64,000 nt of DNA from Actinobacteria bacterium HGW-Actinobacteria-4 (GCA_002841315.1 PHEW01000001.1:62001-126000), one strand, 5' to 3'. Positions 18,617 to 28,494 are shown, numbered from the stretch's first letter. Numbers and translations are program-made. Notes: a model not told the origin generated them from the sequence alone.

Positions 18617-19813
18617 ATGGATGACGACGGAATCGAAACAGACGCATGGGCCGCAGACAAGGGCCCCGACGTCAGCGCGCCCATTCCGGCCTCGAGCGCA
18701 TGGCGCGAAGGCGACCATCCAGGCCGACGCATGTTCGTCGACATTGGGGATCTCCGCTTGGACGTCGACCCCCTAGGAGTGCTTCCCAACGTCCGCATGG
18801 CGTACGAGACATGGGGCACGCTCAACGATGCTCGCGACAACGCCATTTACGTCGCTCACGCGCTGACCGGTGATTCCCACGTGACCGGCCCGGCCGAGGA
18901 CGGCCACCACACCGGTGGCTGGTGGAACGGCATGGTGGGCCCTGGGCACCCTATCGATACGGACAAGTACTTTGTGGTGTGCGCCAACGTGGTGGGCGGA
19001 TGCCAAGGCACCACCGGACCGTCTTCCGCTCACCCCGACGATGGCCGTCCGTGGGGATCCCGCTTCCCGTACGTGACGCTGCGCGACATGGTGAATGCGG
19101 AGATCGCCGTGACCAACCATCTGGGCATCGAGCGCTGGAAGCTGATGACCGGCCCATCGATGGGCGGTATGCGCGCTATTGAGTGGACGGTCATGGCACC
19201 CGGCAGGGTGGGTGCGATCGCGCCCGTGGGCTCGACGGCGGCCACCACTGCTGACCAGATTGCATGGTCCACCACTCAACTTGCGGCGCTCAAGGCCGAT
19301 CCCAAGTTCCGGGGGGGCGATTACTACGACGCCGCGCCTGGCGACGGTCCACACGTTGGGATGGGAATCGCGCGCATGATCGCGCACACCACCTACCGTT
19401 CAGAGGGCGAACTGGCGACGAGGTTTGGCCGCTCGTACCAAGCGGACTCCAACCCCCTAGGTCAGGGTGGCCGTTTCGCGGTGCAGTCCTACCTCGAGCA
19501 CCATGCCCGCAAGCTCGCGTTGCGCTTTGACGCGAACACGTACGTGCGGCTCGCTCAGTCCATCCAATCGCATGACGTGGGTCGGGGTCGCGGTGGCGTC
19601 GAGGCTGCGCTCGCATCAGTCGACATCCCCGCGCTCATTGTCGCGGTGGACTCGGACCGCCTCTACCCCGTCAAGAACTCCGAGCGGCTTGACGCCGCGC
19701 TGAGCGGCTCGCACGGGGTCAAGATTGTCCATTCCGACGTGGGGCACGACGGCTTCCTCGTGGAGTCGGGACAGCTCAACGCCCACATGCAAGCGTTCCT
19801 CGACAGCCTCTAG
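18617..19813 (+). CDS. metX: Homoserine O-acetyltransferase MetX
   Basis: Alpha/beta hydrolase-fold enzyme that acetylates homoserine with acetyl-CoA in methionine synthesis. The nucleophile Ser is in GPSMGGMRAIEW, the Asp of the triad in VAVDSDRLYPV, and His in SDVGHDGFLVES; YVAHALTGDSHV and NVVGGCQGTTGPSS are typical MetX segments. 398 aa includes a 35-residue variable N-terminus. The usual neighbour metY is absent here, so metX stands alone, divergent from the NlpC gene. No clear Shine-Dalgarno precedes the ATG; a TANNNT-like TAGGGT is at 18602-18607. Confidence 0.93.
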   Translation: MDDDGIETDAWAADKGPDVSAPIPASSAWREGDHPGRRMFVDIGDLRLDVDPLGVLPNVRMAYETWGTLNDARDNAIYVAHALTGDSHVTGPAEDGHHTGGWWNGMVGPGHPIDTDKYFVVCANVVGGCQGTTGPSSAHPDDGRPWGSRFPYVTLRDMVNAEIAVTNHLGIERWKLMTGPSMGGMRAIEWTVMAPGRVGAIAPVGSTAATTADQIAWSTTQLAALKADPKFRGGDYYDAAPGDGPHVGMGIARMIAHTTYRSEGELATRFGRSYQADSNPLGQGGRFAVQSYLEHHARKLALRFDANTYVRLAQSIQSHDVGRGRGGVEAALASVDIPALIVAVDSDRLYPVKNSERLDAALSGSHGVKIVHSDVGHDGFLVESGQLNAHMQAFLDSL

Positions 19814-19823
19814 AGCTGGCGCT

Positions 19824-22676
19824 TCAGTCCTCAGCTACAAGGCGCGTGGCGAGCAGCTGCGCGAGGTGCACTCCCTGGACACTCGCCAAGTCATCCGCCT
19901 GAGTCCGGCAGCTCACGCCGTCGGCCAGATAGACGGCACCCTCCGGGGCATCGCGGAGCGCAGGCAGGAGCGAGTTCTCCGCGATCTGCACTGACACCTC
20001 GTAGTGCCCCTTCTGGATGCCCCAGTTGCCCGCGAGTCCGCAGCAGCCAGAAGCTTCGGTGACCGTGGCGCCAGCGCGCGCCAACAGGTCACGATCTGCG
20101 GCATAGCCCATCACCGAGTACTGGTGACAGTGGGGCTGGACCACGGCGGTGACGTTGTCAAGGCGCGGCGGCGACCATCCGCGGCGCGGTTTGACCGGCG
20201 CGCGCCCTGTCAGCACCTCGGCGAGCGTATAGGTCCCTGCAGCAACGGCGTGTGCCCGAGGATCGTTCGGGAGTAGTTCGGTGAGGTCGCTGCGCAACGT
20301 CGCGGTGCACGACGGCTCGACGCCAACAATGGGGATCCCATTGACGGCGTACGGCCCCAGCACCGTCAAGAGATGGCTCATACGCTTGCGCGCGCCGTCC
20401 AGCTGCCCGGTCGAGATCCAGCTGACGCCGCAGCAGGCGTCTCCCTCGGCAACCATGACTTCTAGCCCTGCGTTCTCGAGCACGGCCACGATCGCCTCAG
20501 GTACCTGCGGGTCCAGACCGTCACTGAAGGAGTCGGCCCACAGCAGCACACGGTTCTCGGTGGAGCCGCTGGTTGCCGGCGCGCGGTGCGCCTTTGCGAC
20601 GGCAGAGCGACGGAACGGCGTGGTGGCAAACTTCGGCAGTGTTCGCCGGGTGTCCAGCCCGGCAACCGACACCACGGTCTTCTGAATCCACGAGGGCGCC
20701 AGCACCGCGTTGACGATGCGCGGTGCCACCCCGATCACCTTGAGCCAACGCGGCAGCCAGCCAATCGAGTAGTGCAACACGGGGCGAAGCTTCCGGCGGT
20801 AGCGGCGGTACGTGACCTCGGCCTTGTAGGCGGCGATGTCCACGCCCGCGGGGCAGTCCGCCGAGCACGCCTTGCAGCTCAGGCACAGGTCCAGGCTCTC
20901 GCGAACCTCTGGCGCATTGAGCCCGCCGATGAGCGTGCCATTGATGGCCTCTTGAAGCACGCGCGCCCGCCCGCGCGTGACGTCCTTCTCATCGCCGGTA
21001 GCCGCGTAGCTGGGGCACATGAACCCCGAGCCCGACTCAATCGAGCCCGAGCGGCACTTGCCCACGCCCGTGCAGCGGTGAACCGCCTCGGTCAGGTCGC
21101 CGTGATCGTGCGCAAAGGCCATGCCTCCGGCCGACGCTGGGGTCGCCTTCGCTGCAGGGCGTCGCAAATCTCGGTCCAGTGGGGCAGGGTCCACCATCAC
21201 GCCGGGATTGAGGAGGCCCTCGGGATCAAAGAGCGCTTTGACCTGGCCAAAGAGGTCGATCGCCTTGGCGCTGTACATCGTGGGTAGTAACTCCGAGCGG
21301 GCACGCCCGTCGCCATGTTCGCCGGACAGCGACCCTCCGTGGCTGGTCACGAGCGCCGCGGCATCTTTCATGAAGCCGCGCAGCGCCCGGCCGTCCTCCT
21401 GGAGCGGGATGTCGAGGCGCACGTGAATGCAGCCGTCGCCAAAGTGACCAAAGGGCTGGCCCGTGACTCCGTGGCGTTCCATCAAAGCGTCGAAGTCGCG
21501 CAGGTAGGCACCCAGGCGGTCCGGCGGAACAGCTGCGTCTTCCCAGCCGGGCCAGGCCTCGCGGCCGTCAGGGGTGCGACCAGACAGACCCGCGCCGTCA
21601 GCGCGGATAGCCCACAAGGCCGCGGCCTCGACAGGGTCGCGCACTATCCGGTAGCTTCCCGTGCCGGCCTCGGCGGCGAGGGCGGCCATGTTCGCCTCCG
21701 CCTCATCTTGCGACGCTCCACCCACCTCGACAAACAGCCACCCTGCTCCCGGCGGCAGGTCCGGAATGGCCTGTCCGCCGCGGCTTGAGCGGATCCGTTC
21801 CACCAAGCGCGCGTCCAAGCCCTCCACCGCCTGAGGCGCGTGGCGCAACATCGGGACCACGGCATCGGCCGCTGTGGGCATGTCCGTGTATCCGAACGCG
21901 GCCATGATGCGCGTGTGGGGTACCTCGACGAGTTTGAGGGTGGCTTCGAGCGTGGTGGCGAGCGTGCCCTCGGTGCCCACCAAGAAGCGGGCAAGCTGAG
22001 CGCCAACCTCGGGGAGCAGGTGTTCCAGAGAGTAGCCGCTGACTTGACGCTGGAAGCGGCCAAACTCGGTGCGGATCAGCGACAGGTTCGCGGCCACCAG
22101 TTCCTCGAGGCCGGGAACAACACCAAGCCCGGTGGATGCCTCGTAACGCCGGCCCGCGCCGTCGATGACGTCGAGTGAAATGGTGTTGTCCGAGGTGCGC
22201 CCAAACGCCACGGCGTGTGGACCACAGGCGTTGTTGCCGATCATCCCGCCCAAGGTGGCGCGGTTCTGGGTGCTGGGGTCAGGGCCAAAGCGCAGGCCGT
22301 GCGGAGCCACGTGCTTCTGCAGGCTGCTCATGATCACGCCGGGCTGGACACGCGCAGTCCGCGCTTCGATGTCCACGTCGAGGATGCGGTTCAAGTGCCG
22401 ACTGGTGTCGATCACCACCCCTGGGCCAATGGCGTTGCCTGCGACCGAGGTGCCACCGCCGCGCATCGTGACGCTCGCGCCGGCGGCCCGAGCAGTGGTG
22501 AGCGCCGCGATGAGGTCGTCGGTGTCGCGCGGGAACACCACCACCTGGGGAACCACCCGGTAATTGGACGCATCGGTGGAATACTCGGCGCGGCGACGGG
22601 TGGCAGCGGAGACTTCGCCCGCGACGGCATCGCTGAGGGCGGCGGCGAGGTCGAGGGCCTCGGGAGCGATCGTCAC
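19824..22676 (-). CDS. FAD-linked oxidase / 4Fe-4S protein fusion (GlcD-GlcF / D-lactate dehydrogenase type)
   Basis: A 950-aa fused dehydrogenase. The N-terminal half is a VAO-type FAD-binding oxidase (MRGGGTSVAGNAIGPG, HFGDGCIHVRLD, LSGEHGDGRARSELL). The middle carries two 4Fe-4S clusters (CTGVGKCR with GFMCPSYA, and CLSCKACSADCPAGVD). The C-terminus has two CCG-type cysteine-rich modules (DACCGVSW; SGCCGLAGNWG). It probably oxidises D-2-hydroxyacids such as D-lactate or glycolate and passes electrons to quinone; the substrate is not determined. The GTG at 22676 is chosen; the frame stays open to 22940 but that stretch is low-complexity and overlaps the divergent DUF1801 gene. Confidence 0.88.
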   Translation of the reverse strand: MTIAPEALDLAAALSDAVAGEVSAATRRRAEYSTDASNYRVVPQVVVFPRDTDDLIAALTTARAAGASVTMRGGGTSVAGNAIGPGVVIDTSRHLNRILDVDIEARTARVQPGVIMSSLQKHVAPHGLRFGPDPSTQNRATLGGMIGNNACGPHAVAFGRTSDNTISLDVIDGAGRRYEASTGLGVVPGLEELVAANLSLIRTEFGRFQRQVSGYSLEHLLPEVGAQLARFLVGTEGTLATTLEATLKLVEVPHTRIMAAFGYTDMPTAADAVVPMLRHAPQAVEGLDARLVERIRSSRGGQAIPDLPPGAGWLFVEVGGASQDEAEANMAALAAEAGTGSYRIVRDPVEAAALWAIRADGAGLSGRTPDGREAWPGWEDAAVPPDRLGAYLRDFDALMERHGVTGQPFGHFGDGCIHVRLDIPLQEDGRALRGFMKDAAALVTSHGGSLSGEHGDGRARSELLPTMYSAKAIDLFGQVKALFDPEGLLNPGVMVDPAPLDRDLRRPAAKATPASAGGMAFAHDHGDLTEAVHRCTGVGKCRSGSIESGSGFMCPSYAATGDEKDVTRGRARVLQEAINGTLIGGLNAPEVRESLDLCLSCKACSADCPAGVDIAAYKAEVTYRRYRRKLRPVLHYSIGWLPRWLKVIGVAPRIVNAVLAPSWIQKTVVSVAGLDTRRTLPKFATTPFRRSAVAKAHRAPATSGSTENRVLLWADSFSDGLDPQVPEAIVAVLENAGLEVMVAEGDACCGVSWISTGQLDGARKRMSHLLTVLGPYAVNGIPIVGVEPSCTATLRSDLTELLPNDPRAHAVAAGTYTLAEVLTGRAPVKPRRGWSPPRLDNVTAVVQPHCHQYSVMGYAADRDLLARAGATVTEASGCCGLAGNWGIQKGHYEVSVQIAENSLLPALRDAPEGAVYLADGVSCRTQADDLASVQGVHLAQLLATRLVAED

Positions 22677-22782
22677 TCGCTCATTCTGGCATGCGTGGCG
22701 CAGCGGAATACCAGGTCTACGGTCCGGTACCGGGTGCCGCCGGTCGCTACACTGAGGATTCGGCCCCGACCGAGGAGACCTC

Positions 22783-23205
22783 ATGGCGGCACAGCAGCCT
22801 GCGATGTCCCCGTCAGCCTTGCCCGTTACGGATGTTCTTGACCGAGCCACCGGCCCACGGCGCGCCGAAGCCGACGAACTACTTACCATCCACGGCGAGG
22901 TCAGTGGCGAACAGCCGGTGGTGTGGGCGGGCCGCATCATCGGGTTCGGGGAGTACGAGTACCGCTACGAAACCGGGCACTCTGGTCGTGCTCCCCTGCT
23001 CGCCTACGCGCCCGGTCCCACCAAGCACACCATCTACCTGGTCAACGACTTCTCAGAGCGTTGGCCCGATCTCATGGCTCAGCTAGGCACGTACCGTGCC
23101 AGCAAAGTCTGCCTGTACCTCGCTCGCCTCACCGGCGTTGATCGCGATGCGCTACGTGAACTCCTGGAGCGCTCGCTCTCTGAGACGCGCCCAGGACAAC
23201 GGTGA
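22783..23205 (+). CDS. DUF1801 domain protein
   Basis: A 140-aa cytoplasmic protein with the DUF1801 (YdhG-like) pattern: LTIHGEVSGEQPVVWAGRII, a central FGEYEYRYETGHSG strand pair, and a C-terminal SKVCLYLARLTGVDRDALRE helix. Function of this fold is unknown, possibly small-ligand or iron-chaperone related in distant members. The ATG has GAGGAGA 3-9 bp upstream. It stands alone, divergent from the FAD/Fe-S gene. Confidence 0.8.
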   Translation: MAAQQPAMSPSALPVTDVLDRATGPRRAEADELLTIHGEVSGEQPVVWAGRIIGFGEYEYRYETGHSGRAPLLAYAPGPTKHTIYLVNDFSERWPDLMAQLGTYRASKVCLYLARLTGVDRDALRELLERSLSETRPGQR

Positions 23206-23233
23206 GCAGGGCTGGAGTGTGAGGGGCCACGCG

Positions 23234-23309
23234 TGGAGCCGCCTAAGAGAATCGAACTCTTGACCTTCTCATTACGAGTGAGATGCTCTACCGACTGAGC
23301 TAAGGCGGC
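23234..23309 (-). tRNA. tRNA-Thr (anticodon CGU)
   Basis: Read on the minus strand, GCCGCCT pairs with AGGCGGC as a 7-bp acceptor stem. TTAGCTCAGTCGGTAGAGC forms the D arm, TCTCA/TGAGA encloses the loop CTCGTAA with anticodon CGT, and a GTTCGATTC T loop follows. The sequence ends in an encoded CCA (76 nt including CCA). It reads ACG codons. The S33 hydrolase gene ends upstream of its 5' end. Confidence 0.97.
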
Positions 23310-23353
23310 GTACCCTCGCCAGAGCGAGGGCAACGAGCAGACAGTCTATCTGC

Positions 23354-24895
23354 TCAACAACGCAATCCCGAATCAGGAAGCACACCGTCAACAAGGTACG
23401 CGTCAACGGCATCGATCACGCATTGGTTGGAACGCCCGTAGGCGGTGTGGCCATCGCCTTGATAGGTCAACAATCCGGCCCCCAGGCGCTCCGCGAGAGA
23501 CACCGACCACTTGTAGGGAGTAGCCGGATCGTTGGTGGTGCCCACCACCAACATCGTGTTCGCGGTGGCAGCGGCGTCCAGTGTGGTGATCTCTTCGCGC
23601 GCCGTCCACGGCCAGCCATCGCAGCCCAACCCGGACGCGAACCACCACCCGAACGTGGGCGACAGCTCGATGGACGACGCCTCGAACTCGCGCACGTCCG
23701 CCAGGGTGGTGGACTCCCCACCGCCGTCATCGAGGCAGCCAATCGCGGTGAAGGCTTCCGTCGAGTTGCCGTTGTACTCGCCAGTGACGCTGTTGCGGTC
23801 AAAGTAAAAGTTCGCCAGTTCGTAGACGATGGTGGCCTGGTTCAAGGTGATGATCTCGTTGAGCGCCAACTGCAGGTACGGCCACGAGGCCTCGTCGTAG
23901 AGCGTCACCACCACGCCATAGATCATCAGGTTGCCGTTGACCTCGGCGTCGCTCGCCGTGTCGAAACCCTGGTCGCGCGCCGTGATGATCAGTTCCGCGA
24001 CCTTCGCGCGAGCCACCTCGACATCGTCCCCCAGCAGGCACATCTCCTGCGGCACACACCACTGCAGGAACTCGGTCAGCGCGTCCTCGAACCCCTCCGC
24101 CTGGCCCTCTGACAGTTCCTCGGGAGGCAGCAGGAAGTCCACGGCACCGTCAAGCACGATCCTGCCCACGTTGTGCGGGTACAGCTGCGCATACGTGGCA
24201 CCCAGTTGGGTGCCGTAGGAGTAGCCCAGGTAATGGAGCTCACTGTCGCCCACCACCGCACGAATCACGTCCATGTCACGAGCGGCGCTGATGGTGTCGA
24301 CGTTCTCCACCACGGGGCCGGAGATGTCGAGGCACCTCTGCGCGAAGTCCGCGACCGCCTGGCGGGCGGCCTCGACGTCGGCCTCGGTCTCGATCACGGT
24401 GTCAGCAATGTAGAACGCGTCGAGCTCTGCCCCATCGCCACACTTCACGGGAGTCGAAGAACCCACCCCGCGCGGGTCAAAGCCAATCACGTCATAACTG
24501 TCCAGGAGACGGTCTCCCGCGCTCGACACAAAGTACTCCGTGAGGTCGAGGCCGGACCCGCCGGGCCCCCCGGGGTTGATAAGCAATGAGCCGATGCGGT
24601 CGCCCTGATTGCCCGCCGCGTGACGATTCACAGCGATCTCGATGGTGTCGCCGTTGGGCTTGGACCAGTCCAGCGGCACCAGGATGGTCGCGCAGTCGAG
24701 CGCGCCGCAGCGTTCCCACTGAACCTGCTGCCCATAGACCCGGGACTCCTCAAAGGGCACCGGATCGTCGCTCGCCGGGCCCAACGTGTCCGCCGCGCTG
24801 GGGCTGGGCTTGCCGAAGTCGGGCAAGCAAGCGGTGAGTGAGAGAAGGACCACCAGGGCACCGGCAGTGGCGGTCAGCGAACGGCGAAAAGTCAT
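23354..24895 (-). CDS. Secreted alpha/beta-hydrolase lipoprotein (peptidase S33, TAP-like C-terminus)
   Basis: A 513-aa exported hydrolase related to Streptomyces tripeptidyl aminopeptidases. The signal peptide ends in a lipobox (LSLTAC), so the mature protein should be lipid-anchored. The fold shows LLINPGGPGGSGLDL (oxyanion region), the nucleophile elbow GYSYGTQLGATYA, and the C-terminal TAP-like domain with TNDPATPYKW and YQGDGHTAYGRS supplying Asp and His. Cysteine pairs suggest disulfides. Substrate could be peptides or esters. It is 23 bp downstream of holB on the same strand. Confidence 0.88.
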   Translation of the reverse strand: MTFRRSLTATAGALVVLLSLTACLPDFGKPSPSAADTLGPASDDPVPFEESRVYGQQVQWERCGALDCATILVPLDWSKPNGDTIEIAVNRHAAGNQGDRIGSLLINPGGPGGSGLDLTEYFVSSAGDRLLDSYDVIGFDPRGVGSSTPVKCGDGAELDAFYIADTVIETEADVEAARQAVADFAQRCLDISGPVVENVDTISAARDMDVIRAVVGDSELHYLGYSYGTQLGATYAQLYPHNVGRIVLDGAVDFLLPPEELSEGQAEGFEDALTEFLQWCVPQEMCLLGDDVEVARAKVAELIITARDQGFDTASDAEVNGNLMIYGVVVTLYDEASWPYLQLALNEIITLNQATIVYELANFYFDRNSVTGEYNGNSTEAFTAIGCLDDGGGESTTLADVREFEASSIELSPTFGWWFASGLGCDGWPWTAREEITTLDAAATANTMLVVGTTNDPATPYKWSVSLAERLGAGLLTYQGDGHTAYGRSNQCVIDAVDAYLVDGVLPDSGLRC

Positions 24896-24918
24896 GAGGC
24901 TAACTTAGCCGATTCCGC

Positions 24919-26067
24919 CTAGGCTCCCGCCGGGACCCGGGGCCTCAAGGCAACGGCCATGGCCTCGAGCGCGAGCAGCGGTTGAACGTTAGCCGCGAGC
25001 CTGATGCGCGCCTGACCCAACGCGTCCAGGCACCGCATGGTGTCGGCCAACTCGGTCCGCGCGGCAATCTGCTCGATGTGCCCCGCATGCGCAGTGTTCA
25101 CCATGGGCACCGCGGCCCCCACCTGGGTCACGGCGACGTCACGGTAGAACGAGAGCAGGTCCACGATGGCACGGTCCAGCACGTCGCGCTTGTGCCGCGT
25201 GGCGCGCCGCTTCTGGTCCTCTTCCAACTGCTTCACCTGGGATCGCAACGAGGGTGGCAGGCGCCCGCCGTCGTCGGCGCCGAGCGTTCGCAACAGCGCG
25301 TTGCGCTCCTCGATGTCGCGTTCCTCGGTCGCGGCCTTGGCATCGGCGTCGGCCACCGCGACCAGGTTGGCTGCCGCCAGCACGGCGTCGCCCACCCCGC
25401 GGATGTCGGTGGCGATGGCGAGTACCTCGTCGCGACGAGCGCGCGCAGCGGGGTCACGGGCCAGGCGCCGGGCGATCCCGATGTGACTCTGCGCCGCGCT
25501 CGCACACTCCAGCGCGAGGTCCTGAGCGATCCCGTCGCGCTCGACCAGCAACCGCGCCACGGCGTCGGTGCTGGGCATCGCCAGGTGCACCACCCTGGCA
25601 CGGGAGCGGATCGTGATGGCCACGTCTTCTGCCGACGGCGCGCACAGCAGCCATACGGTTCGCGGCGGCGGCTCTTCGATCGACTTCAACAACAGGTTTG
25701 AGGTCCGCTCCGTCATGCGGTCAGCATCCTCGATCACAAGGACACGCCACCTGCCCTGGCTGGGAGCGTTCTGCGCAATGCCCACCAGGTCACGCACCTC
25801 GTCGATGCTGATGGTGACCTTCTCCGTGGCAACGAGGGTGACGTCGGCGTGAGTGCCCGCGAGCGCAGTCTGGCACTCGTGACACGTGCCGCACCCGCCT
25901 GCCGGGCACTGCAGTGCGGCCGCAAAGGCGCGCGCCGCGATGGACCGGCCCGACCCCGGCGGGCCTGTGATCAGCCACGCGTGAGTCATCGCCGCCGAGT
26001 TCTCGGCAGCGGCTTGGAGCGGCACCACGGCGGCCTCTTGACCCGCGACCTGCGCCCACACACTCAT
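24919..26067 (-). CDS. holB: DNA polymerase III delta' subunit HolB
   Basis: Clamp-loader subunit that helps load the beta clamp. Walker A-like GPPGSGRSIAARAFAAA at about residues 35-50 is followed by the zinc-binding Cys cluster in CPAGGCGTCHEC, the sensor VLVIEDADRMTERTSNLLLK and the SRARVVHL region. 382 aa is usual for actinobacteria. It overlaps tmk by 4 bp; this tmk-holB pair is common in Micrococcales. Confidence 0.94.
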   Translation of the reverse strand: MSVWAQVAGQEAAVVPLQAAAENSAAMTHAWLITGPPGSGRSIAARAFAAALQCPAGGCGTCHECQTALAGTHADVTLVATEKVTISIDEVRDLVGIAQNAPSQGRWRVLVIEDADRMTERTSNLLLKSIEEPPPRTVWLLCAPSAEDVAITIRSRARVVHLAMPSTDAVARLLVERDGIAQDLALECASAAQSHIGIARRLARDPAARARRDEVLAIATDIRGVGDAVLAAANLVAVADADAKAATEERDIEERNALLRTLGADDGGRLPPSLRSQVKQLEEDQKRRATRHKRDVLDRAIVDLLSFYRDVAVTQVGAAVPMVNTAHAGHIEQIAARTELADTMRCLDALGQARIRLAANVQPLLALEAMAVALRPRVPAGA

Positions 26068-26687
26068 GAGCGCATGCCCAGCGCTGCCGTGGTCGCCACT
26101 CGGACGTCAGCGGCCACGTCTTCCACGGTGCGCGCCGCGTTAATCACGGCGTAGCGCTCTGGTGCGCGGGCGGCGAGATCGAGGTAAGCCTGACGAATCT
26201 GGACGGAGTGCTCAGCCGTTTCCCGCTCGAGGCGATCCAGGTCACGGTCCATCCGGCCGGCAATCGGCGCCGTATCGAGCACGATGGTCAGGTCCGGCAG
26301 CAGTCCCTCGGTGGCCCACCGCGAGATTCGCTCCACCTCGTCGCCTAGGCCACGCGCGCCGCCCTGGTACACGATTGAACTGTCCACGTAGCGGTCTTGG
26401 ACCACCACGTCTCCGCGTTCCAGCGCCGGCCTCACCAGAGTGCCCACATGGTGCGCGCGATCCGCGGCATACAGGAGCGCCTCCGCCCGCGGGTCAACGT
26501 GATCGCCGTGCATCACCGCTTCGCGCAGCTCGCGGCCCAGGTCGGTCCCGCCCGGCTCGCGCGTCGTCACCACCGTGTGGCTGCCACCGCCTGCGGACCG
26601 CAAATGCTCCGCCAGGAGATCGATCTGGGTGGACTTTCCCACGCCGTCGCCGCCTTCGAACACGATGTAGAAGCCGGGGTATGCCAT
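26064..26687 (-). CDS. tmk: Thymidylate kinase Tmk
   Basis: Phosphorylates dTMP to dTDP. The P-loop is FEGGDGVGKSTQ at the N-terminus, with TTREPGGTDLGRELR, LYAADRAHHV and the DRYVDSSIVYQG substrate motif; the LID region (GRMDRDLDRLERE) is present. 207 aa is normal. It begins a short leftward operon, tmk-holB-S33 hydrolase, with the SGNH lipoprotein gene divergent. Confidence 0.95.
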   Translation of the reverse strand: MAYPGFYIVFEGGDGVGKSTQIDLLAEHLRSAGGGSHTVVTTREPGGTDLGRELREAVMHGDHVDPRAEALLYAADRAHHVGTLVRPALERGDVVVQDRYVDSSIVYQGGARGLGDEVERISRWATEGLLPDLTIVLDTAPIAGRMDRDLDRLERETAEHSVQIRQAYLDLAARAPERYAVINAARTVEDVAADVRVATTAALGMRS

Positions 26688-26796
26688 GGGTCATACGCTA
26701 CCGCGCCGCACCGACCCTCACCTCAGTCTCCACACCAAACCATCACCGTAGCCACGCCGAACCCTCCTAGAGTAGAAACAAGCAAAGGAGCGGCCG

Positions 26797-27498
26797 ATGC
26801 CGGTGTCACGTCGCGTACACAACTTTGCCTTTGCGGCGGCCGCCGCCGGTGCGGTAGCCCTGAGCGGGTGCGTCCCTACCCAGCCCGAACCGACCGCGCC
26901 CAAGCCAACCCCAGCATCGGCCGAGATCACGGTGCTGTTCCTAGGGGACTCCTACACCGAAGGCACCGGGCTGACCCCTGACGAGGTGCCGCTACGGTGG
27001 TCCACGCAGCTCGCCCAGCAACTGGGGTGGCGGGAGATCAACGCGGGCTGCAATGGTTCGGGGTACACGCGGCCCGGCCTGAGGTGCGGCACCACGTATG
27101 AGCAGCGCATTGCCCTGCTGACGGATCCAGTGCCTGACGTCGTGGTGGTCTCGGGCGGGGTGAATGATCTGGGCGCGAGTCGCGAGCAGATCGAGGCGGA
27201 CGTGGCGGCGACGTACGCGACCCTCCGGGCAACATTCCCCGAGGCCACCATCTACGCAGTGGGCGGGATCTACTACACGGGCTCCGAGCGGCCCGAGGTG
27301 TTGCAGTTCCTCAACGACGCGGTGCGGGACGCGGCGGAGCGCGAAGGAGTGGTGTTCATTGACATCGGCGAACCACTGTTGGGGCGGCCGGACCTCATGG
27401 CCCCCGACGGTCTGCATCCCAATCCCGAGGGGCACACCGTCATCAAGGACCTGACGGTCGCTGGCTTGGTGCCGCCCCACGCTGTGAATGCCGGGTAA
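26797..27498 (+). CDS. SGNH/GDSL hydrolase lipoprotein
   Basis: A 233-aa predicted exported esterase or acyl hydrolase. The N-terminal signal ends in a lipobox (ALSGC), then a Pro/Thr-rich tether. The catalytic blocks are FLGDSYTEG (block I, Ser), the glycine in GCNGSGYTRPG (block II), GGVNDLG (block III, Asn) and DGLHPNPEGH (block V, Asp/His). The start has AAGGAG, with one copy of the dispersed GCATCGGCCG word (reverse form, 26791-26800) overlapping the ATG. The stop codon directly abuts the stop of the convergent oxidoreductase gene. Confidence 0.88.
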   Translation: MPVSRRVHNFAFAAAAAGAVALSGCVPTQPEPTAPKPTPASAEITVLFLGDSYTEGTGLTPDEVPLRWSTQLAQQLGWREINAGCNGSGYTRPGLRCGTTYEQRIALLTDPVPDVVVVSGGVNDLGASREQIEADVAATYATLRATFPEATIYAVGGIYYTGSERPEVLQFLNDAVRDAAEREGVVFIDIGEPLLGRPDLMAPDGLHPNPEGHTVIKDLTVAGLVPPHAVNAG

Positions 27499-28494
27499 TT
27501 ACTCGCCGGGGTAGGTCAGGCCAATCTGTGCACGGACCTCGTCCATGATCGCCATGACGTCGAGGCTGTGGTCCAGCGTCATGCGCGGGCTCTCGGTGTC
27601 CCCTGCCGCGATGCGGTTGGCAACCTCCGCGGCCTCGAACGCATAGCCGTTGGGGAAGTCGCCGTCGAAGGTCCAACTGGTGCCGTCCTTGCGCTTCACG
27701 GTGAAGGACGTGGGCCGGTAGAAGTCGCCCGCCACTTCGATGCGGCCCTCGGTGCCCGCAATCACCGCAGTGGTGGGAGTCTGCGCCCACAACGTGGTGT
27801 GCAGCGTCGCCTGCGCGCGGGGGCCGTAGTTGAGGATGACGCTGACTTGGCCATCAACGCCAGTCTCGGTGAGCTGCCCCACCGAGGTCACGGAGTCCGG
27901 TACGCCCAGGATGTCGTACGCAAAGGAAATCGGGTACACGCCCAAGTCCAGCAACGTGCCCCCGGCAAGCTCCGGGTTCATGAGGCGCTCAACGTGAGTG
28001 AGCTGCTGGCCGTGGTCCGCCTGAATCGACACAACATCGCCGATGTCCCCGCGGGCAATGACGTCCCGGAGCTCGATGACATGCGGCAGGTGGCGCGTCC
28101 ACATAGCCTCCATGCAGAACACCCCCTTGGCGCGGGCCGCGGCCACGATCTCGCGAGCCTGAGAGACGTTGAGCGCGAAGGCCTTCTCCACCAGCACGTG
28201 CTTTCCCGCCTCGATCGCGAGCAGCGCGTGGTCGCGGTGGTGGCTGTGTGGCGAGGCGATGTAGATCGCGTCCACGTTGGGGTCCGCGACCAGCTCTTCA
28301 TACGAGCCGTATGCCGTGCCGCCCTGGAACTCGTCAGCAAACGCCTGCGCGCGTTCAAGCGACCGCGAGCCAACCGCCACGATAGAGGACTGCGTGTGCA
28401 CGTTAACAGCATTGGCGAATGCTTTGCAGATCCCACCCGGGGCGAGAATGCCCCAGCGAATAGCAGGGGCAGTTGACGGCAAGGGCGTAGTCAT
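27499..28494 (-). CDS. Gfo/Idh/MocA-family oxidoreductase (1)
   Basis: A 331-aa NAD(P)-dependent dehydrogenase, probably acting on a sugar, inositol or related polyol. The N-terminal Rossmann part has IRWGILAPGGICKAF and VAVGSRSLERAQAFADEF; AIYIASPHSHHRDHALLAI and VLVEKAFALN follow. The family's usual E-K-P motif is E-K-A here, shared with the second copy. The C-terminal alpha/beta domain contains GGTLLDLGVYPI. It lies 96 bp downstream of the paralogue, so it could be transcribed with it. Confidence 0.88.
   Translation of the reverse strand: MTTPLPSTAPAIRWGILAPGGICKAFANAVNVHTQSSIVAVGSRSLERAQAFADEFQGGTAYGSYEELVADPNVDAIYIASPHSHHRDHALLAIEAGKHVLVEKAFALNVSQAREIVAAARAKGVFCMEAMWTRHLPHVIELRDVIARGDIGDVVSIQADHGQQLTHVERLMNPELAGGTLLDLGVYPISFAYDILGVPDSVTSVGQLTETGVDGQVSVILNYGPRAQATLHTTLWAQTPTTAVIAGTEGRIEVAGDFYRPTSFTVKRKDGTSWTFDGDFPNGYAFEAAEVANRIAAGDTESPRMTLDHSLDVMAIMDEVRAQIGLTYPGE

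Noticed and set aside
22677..22940. N-terminal extension of the FAD/Fe-S protein
   Set aside because: Low-complexity residues overlapping the divergent DUF1801 gene; the GTG at 22676 gives a normal family N-terminus.
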